DNA from: Lachancea thermotolerans CBS 6340
Lineage: Eukaryota; Ascomycota; Saccharomycetes; Saccharomycetales; Saccharomycetaceae
Reading direction: 5' to 3'
Assembly: GCF_000142805.1 (NCBI RefSeq)
Contig: NC_013082.1
Coordinates: 1,302,001 to 1,366,000 of the forward strand
DNA: 64,000 nt
This document shows positions 17,501 through 25,211 of the stretch, piece by piece. The notes beneath the pieces are model-generated. The model saw only the letters and a program-made list of their open reading frames with translations. It ran no database searches and was not told the origin of the DNA. Each line of letters opens with the position of its first letter. Positions within the stretch are counted from its first letter, which is position 1. The translations under genes and the position numbers were made by a program.

Positions 17501-18924
17501 TTCAGGACAGAGTAGAGTACATCGATCAGGATGATGCAGAAAGAAACTTTTACAAATCGCTGAGAGATTACATGTATGAGAAGGCCTCCCATTTGGCAAA
17601 TATAAGGGCCCACAAGGGATTGAAAGAGTTCTTGGATGAGCCAGCAGCAGAGCTTCAGGCTATGGATCTTGACGAGGGCGCGCCTGCCTCCGCGTTGGCG
17701 TCTGTTGATCAGCTTTGCAAAATCAGCTCCAAACTGGTCTTGAAGTTCTTAGAAATCGCTATTTTCAAATATCATAAAGCAAAGGTCGAACCTGGTACGG
17801 CTGTGGGTGCTGTTGGTGCACACTCTATTGGTGAACCTGGTACTCAGATGACATTGAAAACATTTCACTTTGCTGGTGTCGCATCTATGAACGTTACTTT
17901 AGGTGTCCCTCGTATCAAGGAAATTATCAACGCTTCTAAAGTTATCTCAACTCCTATCATCAATGCTGTTCTGGTCAATAATAACGACGAGAGAGCGGCT
18001 AGAGTGGTGAAGGGGAGAATCGAGAAAACGTTGCTGTCCGACGTCGCTTTTTACATTCAAGATGTTTACAAAGACAACATGTCATTCCTGCAGGTTAAGG
18101 TTGATCTGGGAACAATCGAAAAGCTACAGTTGGAATTGACAGTCGAAGATATTGCAGTTGCTATCACGAGAGCCGCAAAATTAAAGATTGCAGCCTCTGA
18201 TGTGAGCATCATGGGGAAGGACAAGGTCAATATCAACGTCTACCCTGAGATGGCAAAGCTAAAATCTATATCCACTTCTGCAAAAGAGCCAGTGGAGAAT
18301 GAGCTCTTTTACAGGATGCAGCACCTTCGCCGGGCTCTTCCAGGCATTGTGGTTAAAGGTTTGCCGGACATTGCCAGAGCCGTTATCAACATTAAGGACG
18401 ACGGTAGTAGGGAACTACTGGTCGAAGGTTACGGCCTGCGTGAAGTTATGACTACAGATGGTGTGATAGGCATGAAAACGAAGACTAACCATATCTTAGA
18501 GGTCTTCAGCGTCTTGGGTATAGAGGCCGCAAGAACCAGTATTGTTGGTGAAATTGACTACACAATGAGCAATCACGGTATGAGTGTCGACCCCCGTCAC
18601 GTTCAACTGTTAGGTGACGTTATGACCTATAAGGGTGAGATTTTGGGTATCACTAGATTTGGTTTGAGTAAGATGAGAGATTCCGTGCTGCAACTAGCCT
18701 CCTTCGAGAAGACCACCGACCACCTTTTCGATGCCGCTTTCTATATGAAAAAGGATGCCGTAGAAGGTGTCTCTGAGTGCATTATTTTGGGGCAAACAAT
18801 GTCTATCGGAACCGGTGCTTTTAAGGTTGTTAAAGGTACCGATATCTCAGAAAGCGATCTCGCTCCTAAGCCAACTTTGTTTGAAAGTCTTTGCGACAGC
18901 GTCACGGCACTTAAAGTTAACTAG
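14542..18924 (+). CDS. RPO31: Rpo31 (Rpc160), largest subunit of RNA polymerase III
   Basis: Largest catalytic subunit of RNA polymerase III, which makes tRNAs and 5S rRNA. The 1460-aa product has the same length as in S. cerevisiae. Visible landmarks are the N-terminal zinc site [17 protein letters not shown], the [30 protein letters not shown] clamp region split over 15590-15680, RQPSLHRLS, the metal-binding [14 protein letters not shown], and the trigger loop [16 protein letters not shown]. All key residues are intact. The polymerase type follows from overall similarity to Rpc160 and from position next to RPT5. The middle of the gene is clearly more AT-rich than both ends. An RRPE/PAC pair lies upstream. 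Confidence 0.98.
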   Translation: [1460 protein letters not shown]

Positions 18925-19072
18925 TTTGATTTTCAACAGCTAGAAAACTATGCATTTAATTTTTATAAAAACCTCTAGGCAGCATTATAATACTTTGAGT
19001 AATTAACCGTGATGCAGACATACATTCCTATGGCAATAAGGCCTAGCGTTCAGATCACAATGAATTACTAGC

Positions 19073-19077
19073 AAAAA
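19073..19077 (-). terminator. RNA polymerase III terminator of tRNA-Lys(CUU) copy 2
   Basis: A T5 run on the minus strand begins 5 nt after the tRNA 3' end, as expected for polymerase III termination. Confidence 0.75.
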
Positions 19078-19081
19078 TTTA

Positions 19082-19154
19082 AGCCCTGTAGGGGGCTCGA
19101 ACCCCTAACCTTATGATTAAGAGTCATACGCGCTACCGATTGCGCCAACAAGGC
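19082..19154 (-). tRNA. tRNA-Lys(CUU), copy 2
   Basis: A 73-nt minus-strand tRNA identical base for base to the copy at 10129-10201 (anticodon CTT, no intron), with different flanks. It lies between RPO31 and ESC2, exactly where the gene-order partner switches from S. cerevisiae chromosome XV to VIII. Confidence 0.97.
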
Positions 19155-19304
19155 TCTCTTGAAATTATTTGAACTAAAATTCTACAAGTTGTGACTATTT
19201 ATTCACTCGAGCGCACGCACTGGATAGAAGTGCGCGTCACGAACAAAATAGCAAGAGGACTAAAGCCAAATATCGAAAGCATGTTATGCCTATGTAACCC
19301 AATG

Positions 19305-20726
19305 TTATACCCTTTTTATGACTACTTCTACAATGTCGTCATCCTCCACGTCTGCATCTGACACTTTGCTGTCCAAATGAAGTTCTTCGTTGTCAAAGAA
19401 GAGCAAGACTTGTTGCTGAGGCGGCAAAGATGTCAACTTTTGGTAATGCTCGGCGAGTGCGGCAAATGTAGTTTCTGGTCTGGCAGTCACAATAATTTTT
19501 TTGTTATCTTGGCTCATCAATGCGATTCTGATGTTGTCATCGACAGATTGTGGTGGCGGCTGGTTTTGAACACTCGTGTTTTTGTTGAAATCAACATTCC
19601 TTAACTCCTTTTCATACTCTTCCACAGTGAAGTCCGGGGTTTCTGTTCCTGGCTCAATAAATGCTGGTACCAACTCGTGATTGCTGTGTTTGCTTTGCTC
19701 ATAAAGCGCTTCAAAATTTTGTTCTTGACCTTTCGAAATTATTGTTAAGCAAACATCGCTAACCTCACCTTTGAATTCAAGTGGAATCTGTAAAGAATTG
19801 CAATTCATGAAGTTCAAGATTTTGACGCCGTCGCGATAGAGCGTGACTTTATCTGTCTCGTATATTGGATGCAAAGCGTCTGGTATTTTGTATTCTTTTA
19901 TTATGGTTTTCAGTGCAACCGGCAAAATTTGATCAAACGACTGTTTGCCCTTTACTTTGACATTTATCCTTCTACCAGCGCTCCCCTCTAAATCGGAAAT
20001 AAACTTAATGTTATAGATTCTTTGCGCAACGGCGGGAGAACTTTCTTTCACTGTGCTTGCAGTTCTGCTTGCTTCTCGTTCGAGCTCTTCAAAAAATTTG
20101 TCATCTTCGTCTTTTTCATGTTGTGGGAGTGAATTGGTACGCACAGCACGCGAACTCCCTCGTGGGTGACCTCTCGGTGATTTAGCGAGTCTCGGCGCCT
20201 GAGCTAACTCTTCCAGGGAAGCATCAGATCTTCTTCGACGTTTTGACCTAGAATCTGTGTTTATTGTGTCGCGCTCTTCATCTGAAGAGCTGGTAATATA
20301 TTCGACATCGGGTGCTTGCTCGGTTCTTTCAGCAGACCGACTTAGCTGCTCGATATCGTCATTTTTTTCCATTACGATCGGGGCCGCTTCAGTCTCTGCA
20401 TTGTTCTTGCTTGAAATATAGTCACCATAGAAGAAATCGTCGTCGTCAATATTGAAGTCTTCGAGATCTTGGTCATCATCGGTTTTGTTCTCCTTAGTCG
20501 ACATTTGGGACTCGGTTGAACTTCCAGTCTTAGTTACCTCCACTGTAGAGGAGAACCGCGGCAGTCCTGCTTTTCCCCGATGAATGATTCCGGTAGCCTG
20601 CTCATCTTCAATATAACCTCCAACTGTCCTGTTAGCATCGGTAAACGAAATCTGGTCCTGAATATCGCCTGTAACTGTGGCGCCTTTAAGCCCTGTGTGC
20701 GTTTGTCGCTCCTCGCTCATGGCCAT
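19305..20726 (-). CDS. ESC2: Esc2, SUMO-like-domain genome stability protein
   Basis: Orthologue of Esc2 (RENi family), a nuclear protein with two SUMO-like domains that acts with the Sgs1-Top3 and Ubc9 systems in recombination at stalled forks and in silencing. The 473-aa product (S. cerevisiae 456) has a disordered acidic N-terminal half with several SUMO-interaction-like hydrophobic/acidic stretches (VEYITSSSDEE, FNIDDDDFF) and a basic RSKRRRRS patch. SUMO-like domains follow at about residues 235-330 and 395-473, the last ending DDDIVEVVIKRV. Start codons at 20726 (MAMSEE) and 20720 (MSEE) are both plausible. Gene order beside SEM1/TFC6 partners supports the call. Confidence 0.9.
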   Translation of the reverse strand: MAMSEERQTHTGLKGATVTGDIQDQISFTDANRTVGGYIEDEQATGIIHRGKAGLPRFSSTVEVTKTGSSTESQMSTKENKTDDDQDLEDFNIDDDDFFYGDYISSKNNAETEAAPIVMEKNDDIEQLSRSAERTEQAPDVEYITSSSDEERDTINTDSRSKRRRRSDASLEELAQAPRLAKSPRGHPRGSSRAVRTNSLPQHEKDEDDKFFEELEREASRTASTVKESSPAVAQRIYNIKFISDLEGSAGRRINVKVKGKQSFDQILPVALKTIIKEYKIPDALHPIYETDKVTLYRDGVKILNFMNCNSLQIPLEFKGEVSDVCLTIISKGQEQNFEALYEQSKHSNHELVPAFIEPGTETPDFTVEEYEKELRNVDFNKNTSVQNQPPPQSVDDNIRIALMSQDNKKIIVTARPETTFAALAEHYQKLTSLPPQQQVLLFFDNEELHLDSKVSDADVEDDDIVEVVIKRV

Positions 20727-20948
20727 GCCTTCGAAGACTTGCTGACTTCTGAATTTGTCAACTTAAATGGTCAGCTTTATACCCAAGTTGTCAAATCTCT
20801 ATAGCTTGGCATGCCGCTCAGATGTATTGGAATCAATATATACGAAATAAATACGATATATTGGAAATGGGGTCTACAGACCCATATTAACTCGAGCTGC
20901 AAGGCCTTAGTCTTGTTTTAAATAACGTTCTTGGACATTGGTTAATTC

Positions 20949-22436
20949 TTAGGTCGAAGGCTCATACACTTTGCTTTCGTAAGTTGAGTAGGTCTCAAAA
21001 AATTCACAAAATAGCTTAATCTGCCACTCTAGGTCGTCGGATCCCCCAGTTTCTCTAATAGAATGCATGCTCAAGATCGGGTTTCCGAGGTCTAAAGTCT
21101 TGATTCCGGTTTTGGAGGCTATAATTGGCCCTATTGTAGAGCCACATGGTGAATTGTTGGCAACAACAAATAACTGCAAAGGAACTTTGGCACGCTCGGC
21201 GATATGCTTAACAAGAACAAGCCCTGGAGAGTTCGTCATATAACGCTGGTTTGCGTTGACCTTGATAACAGGACCTTGGCCAATCGCAGGCTTGTGCTTT
21301 GACTCATACTTGTTCGCGTAGTTGGGGTGGACCGCGTGCGCAACGTCGGAGGATAAGAAAAAGGACCTTGCGACAGACATCTGCAAAGAACTATCATGCT
21401 GGGAACCGCTCTTGTCGGAAATTGCTGGGAAGCGTAGAATTCTTTCAAGAATCGCTGGCAAGAAGTTGGAGTCTGCGCCCTGCGCTGATGAAGATCCGAT
21501 TTCCTCGTGGTCGAAGCAGACCATCATTCTGATTCCGCATTCTTTTTCTAGCCCCGTTTTTAGAGCCTCGGTGAGACCATGCATGGAAGTAAAGCATGAG
21601 GTCAGGTTGTCTAGGCGGCCCGAAAACACAAATTCGCGGTGCAATCCGCCGAGACAAGCGGGCTTGTGGTCATACAACGTCAACTCAAAGTCTTCAATCT
21701 GCGTGACCTCGATTCCGAGTTCCTCAGCCACCAAATCCACTAGATCACGGTGGTGCCTCTCAACCACAGCCTTGATTGAGAAGAACTCACCTTCTTGTGG
21801 GGCCGCCTGTTCGCAGCTCTTACTGCTTTCAGAACTCTGACTTTCAAGCCCAGCCACAGGCAACAGTTGGTTCTCTCGGTCAAATTCAAACTTTTGGTTG
21901 ACGTCGCGGTCGAGATGGATTGCAAGAGTTGGAATTTTGAGCAAAGGCTGCTTGAGGTCCACAAGCATGGAGCGAACGTTCGATGTCTTCTGGTCTTTCA
22001 CCATGACTCTGCCAGCAATTGAAAGGTCAGCATCGAACCAAGAGTGCCAGATTCCACCACCATAGCATTCGACACCAACTTGTGCGTAACCTTCGCTTGA
22101 GCGTTTGGACACAGGCTTTATCTTGAGCACAGGGGAGTCCGTGTGCGCCCCTGTGATCGCGATGGGGTTTCCAGGCGCCCATTGGCAACCCACAGTGAAG
22201 GCAAGAATAGAAGAGTCATTCCTGGTCACATAGAAGCCGCCGCCACGGGTCAGTACGCCATCCCACGAATGGCGCTCTGACAGCTCTTTGAATCCATATT
22301 CGTCAAAATGTTTCTTTATCTCATGCACCGCATGATAAGGCGTAGGGCAAGCATTTAGAAACTTCACAAACTCATGTGGGTAATTAGCCTTGTGATCAGA
22401 CATTGCACAAGCTTTTCTCAATTGCAGTCGTAACAT
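20949..22436 (-). CDS. APE4: Ape4, aspartyl aminopeptidase (M18 family)
   Basis: Zinc aminopeptidase removing N-terminal Asp/Glu; in S. cerevisiae it is cytosolic and can enter the vacuole through the Cvt pathway. The 495-aa product (S. cerevisiae 490) shows the M18 metal and catalytic motifs: GAHTDSPVLKIKP, CFDHEEIGSSSAQGADS and SSDVAHAVHPNYANKYE, plus the conserved C-terminal block SPCGSTIGPIIASKTGI...SMHSIRETGG. Its N-terminus MLRLQLRKACAMSDHK parallels the family start, so the ATG at 22436 is preferred; another ATG lies at 22403. It corresponds to YHR113W, and its position between ESC2 and TFC6 shows the interleaving of chromosome IV and VIII genes. Confidence 0.96.
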   Translation of the reverse strand: MLRLQLRKACAMSDHKANYPHEFVKFLNACPTPYHAVHEIKKHFDEYGFKELSERHSWDGVLTRGGGFYVTRNDSSILAFTVGCQWAPGNPIAITGAHTDSPVLKIKPVSKRSSEGYAQVGVECYGGGIWHSWFDADLSIAGRVMVKDQKTSNVRSMLVDLKQPLLKIPTLAIHLDRDVNQKFEFDRENQLLPVAGLESQSSESSKSCEQAAPQEGEFFSIKAVVERHHRDLVDLVAEELGIEVTQIEDFELTLYDHKPACLGGLHREFVFSGRLDNLTSCFTSMHGLTEALKTGLEKECGIRMMVCFDHEEIGSSSAQGADSNFLPAILERILRFPAISDKSGSQHDSSLQMSVARSFFLSSDVAHAVHPNYANKYESKHKPAIGQGPVIKVNANQRYMTNSPGLVLVKHIAERAKVPLQLFVVANNSPCGSTIGPIIASKTGIKTLDLGNPILSMHSIRETGGSDDLEWQIKLFCEFFETYSTYESKVYEPST

Positions 22437-23150
22437 GCACCAGCCAACCGTGGGTGCTCTAAGTTGAATTGAAGGGCGGACTTCGTTTATTTTTGAATTG
22501 GAACAAAATGATACGGTTTTTTAGATAAGTGTTTTGGTGCGGGTATTAAGGAGCTCCACAAAGCAAAACTTGAAGCGTTAGTCGGCTTACTTAGTGAAAG
22601 GCTAGCTGACAGTCATCAGAATCAGCGTTCTCACTTTAGGAAGTAGTTTCATTAAAGAATGGCCTTTTCTTAATTTAAGATGTAATAGTCGCTTTTTAAT
22701 CTTGAAAGTCAGTACTACTCTACAAAACTATAAAATTTAATTCAAAGACGTACCAGCGAAAGCCGATTAAAGTTCAACCAGAACCAAGTACTTTTCATAT
22801 TATTGACATGGCAGAAACGTGTGCCCGTCATCAGGAGATTCAGAATTGTGAGAACCAGAATACGTAAGCACTGACCTGAACAACCTCTTTCATAAGTTGA
22901 TGAAACTCTAACTCAGCCCCCCACTAGCGTGGGGGCAATTAAAGAATAGTCAACTACAAGCCAAGACCCCTAGCGAATGCCTGAATGCCTCCTGGTATTG
23001 CGAAGTGCAGTGTTCTTTTGAATATAAATGTCATAATTAACGTAGAAGCTGAGAAGAAATTCGGCGATTCGAAATCCTCAAGGAGCGTCAATTTAGGTTG
23101 ATGGATTGGTAGAGCAGGCTTACGAGATATCCACGTCAATTGTGTTCGCT
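22437..23150. other. Divergent gap between APE4 and TFC6
   Basis: A 714-bp intergenic region that must hold both promoters. I see no gene in it. Its notable element is a GC hairpin at 22916-22936. TGATGA and CTGA motifs are present, but not in a convincing C/D snoRNA arrangement. Confidence 0.5.
22916..22936. repeat. GC-rich hairpin with two opposed CCCCAC/GTGGGG motifs
   Basis: GCCCCCCAC, a TAGC loop and GTGGGGGC form an 8-bp stem with one extra C, in an otherwise AT-rich gap 215 bp before TFC6. Both arms fit the Mig1-type core SYGGGG. Role unknown. Confidence 0.6.
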
Positions 23151-25202
23151 ATGGCTCGACCAAAAGGCAGTTCGGGCCCTAACGAAGGTGGTAAAAAGGT
23201 TAGAACGCTTGACTCCTTCAATGGCGTGAAAGTTAGCTCTGTGAACCGCTCCGCCGCAGCATTGGCGGTGCTGAATTCTGAGATAGCCAGTACAAGAACA
23301 AGGCCCCGCAGGAGTGCCTCTCAAAAGGCGTCGCAGTCGCTCGCGGAAATGATTGATCCCCACGTCGGTTCGCTAGACGATGACGAGGATTTCGAGCCTC
23401 CAGGGGAACAGGGGGACGTTGAGGGCGCGGAGGCCGAAGAAGAATACGAAGAACGAGATGATTTGGAGGATGACGAACTGGATAACCCGATAGAAAAACC
23501 GAGTACTCGCGCAAAAAAGACGAAGTCAACATCAGCGGCTGCTGGGGTGCCCAAACCAAGAGCAACGGGAGCGAAGCGCGGGCGAAAACCCAAAAAAGCA
23601 GCATCAGTTAATGAAGAGATAAAGGCTCTCACGCCAACTTCTAAACTCGACAATAAGCACAGAATCATACGCGGCCTGAAAGATCTCACATCTGCTAGAG
23701 ACAAGATTGAGCGAATATATGGGTTAAATGAACAGAAGTTGCTAGGTCTTGCGAAAGTTAAAGAAGGCTTTGAGGCCGGCCCTTTTGACTTCGATCTACA
23801 AACCATACAGGAGGACTCCAAGTACTTCGTTGATTCCTCCCCACCATGGAGCAAAGAGAATATTGCACATGCCATCCGTCTGAAAAAAGCTAAGTTCGAT
23901 TTAATGGAAGAGTCTGACTTGAACTATCTGTTTCCAGTCAGGCAATCGGAGTTACGCCTGATCATTGGGGACCTGGACACTGCAATAGCCACCGGCCAAA
24001 AAGTTGAGTTTCCTGTACTGCCGTGTGGGAAACGCAAGGGTTTCATCTATAGTACTGGCGCACTTGTCACTGACATTGCATGGCTCCCTCGCGACCTAAA
24101 TGGAGAGCTGTTTCTCGCTGTCTCCATGTCGAAATACTTCGACGACCCCGCTGATCCTCACCTGCGACTGTTTTCCAAGGAAGAGCATATCTCATGTGTG
24201 ACTATATTCCGTTTGGACCCCAACACTCTCTCGTTCGAAAAATACCAAACTATTGTTCATCAATTTGGGGAAACATGGGGGCTGAAATGGCATGAGGCTT
24301 ACCAAGACGACCAATCCCTGGGGCTTTTGGCAGCGTGCTGTCAGGATGGTACTGTCAAGTTCATCAAAGTCAACCTTGTACAGAACTACGAAATTATAAT
24401 GCTTCAAGAAGCCTCATTGGAGATATCTATACCACAGGGGCTTATTTCATGTTTCGACTTCACATCCTCTTTAAGCATAATCTGCGGATTCCAAAACGGC
24501 TATGTTGCCGAGTTCGAGCTAGGATCGAATCTGCCTTCTTTTTACTACAAGGTCCACGACTCGTACATCATCTCCATCGTCACAGCTTATTCTCAGTATG
24601 AGGATATTATAATTAACACAATTTCAGTGGACGGGTTTACGTGCGCATTCAATCCAAAGAGCATACGTACTACGAAAAGCATTGTTGGGCGCGCGCGCGG
24701 AGGCAACAACACTCCCGCAGTGTACTGCCCTCAATTGTACTGCGTTGCTTATTCTGACGGGGTAAACTCTGTGAAGGCTTATCCGCCCAGAGCAGTTTTT
24801 GCAACTCATCAAATTTGCATGCATGATAACACTGTAAGCTCCCTTGCAGCATCGAAGCGCCACCCATACCTTCTATCTGGTTCTGCAGACGGGGCATTGA
24901 TGATTAACAATATGGCAAGGCGGTTTCTTACTGGAATCAAGAATAATACTACAGTTTACAAGTATCTAAAGTTGTGGCAATGGGACTATAGCTTGAAGGA
25001 GGACAAGTACCGTCTGGATCCTAACTACGAAGTCTACAATTTCAGCGTCAACGAGGTCTCCAAGGCAAAAGTCGATCCTCATGGCATTAATATATCATCT
25101 GTCAAGTGGAATGAAACTACAAAATTTGGAAAGTTCTTCGCTTTTGTAAACAATGCGGGAATGATGGTGGTGGAGGAACTGGGCTCTGAACAACAAAATT
25201 AA
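23151..25202 (+). CDS. TFC6: Tfc6 (tau91), TFIIIC subunit
   Basis: Subunit of TFIIIC, which binds the B box of tRNA genes and recruits TFIIIB and RNA polymerase III. The 683-aa product (S. cerevisiae 672) has a basic/acidic disordered N-terminus: a GRKPKKA AT-hook-like patch and a long Glu/Asp stretch around residues 75-120. A C-terminal beta-propeller-like region (about residues 290-680) follows, with blocks such as DIAWLPRDLNGELFLAVSMSKY, WGLKWHEAYQ, GLLAACCQDGTVKFIKV and HPYLLSGSADGALMINNMARR. The ATG at 23151 (MARPKGSSGP) is used; the upstream frame extension has no other ATG in good context. Its stop codon is 9 bp from the convergent UBA4 stop. Confidence 0.93.
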   Translation: MARPKGSSGPNEGGKKVRTLDSFNGVKVSSVNRSAAALAVLNSEIASTRTRPRRSASQKASQSLAEMIDPHVGSLDDDEDFEPPGEQGDVEGAEAEEEYEERDDLEDDELDNPIEKPSTRAKKTKSTSAAAGVPKPRATGAKRGRKPKKAASVNEEIKALTPTSKLDNKHRIIRGLKDLTSARDKIERIYGLNEQKLLGLAKVKEGFEAGPFDFDLQTIQEDSKYFVDSSPPWSKENIAHAIRLKKAKFDLMEESDLNYLFPVRQSELRLIIGDLDTAIATGQKVEFPVLPCGKRKGFIYSTGALVTDIAWLPRDLNGELFLAVSMSKYFDDPADPHLRLFSKEEHISCVTIFRLDPNTLSFEKYQTIVHQFGETWGLKWHEAYQDDQSLGLLAACCQDGTVKFIKVNLVQNYEIIMLQEASLEISIPQGLISCFDFTSSLSIICGFQNGYVAEFELGSNLPSFYYKVHDSYIISIVTAYSQYEDIIINTISVDGFTCAFNPKSIRTTKSIVGRARGGNNTPAVYCPQLYCVAYSDGVNSVKAYPPRAVFATHQICMHDNTVSSLAASKRHPYLLSGSADGALMINNMARRFLTGIKNNTTVYKYLKLWQWDYSLKEDKYRLDPNYEVYNFSVNEVSKAKVDPHGINISSVKWNETTKFGKFFAFVNNAGMMVVEELGSEQQN

Positions 25203-25211
25203 ACAAGGGCT

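Noticed and set aside
22810-23010. Possible C/D snoRNA with TGATGA and CTGA motifs on either strand
   Set aside because: No terminal stem pairs next to the boxes and the internal C'/D' boxes are missing; not supportable by eye.
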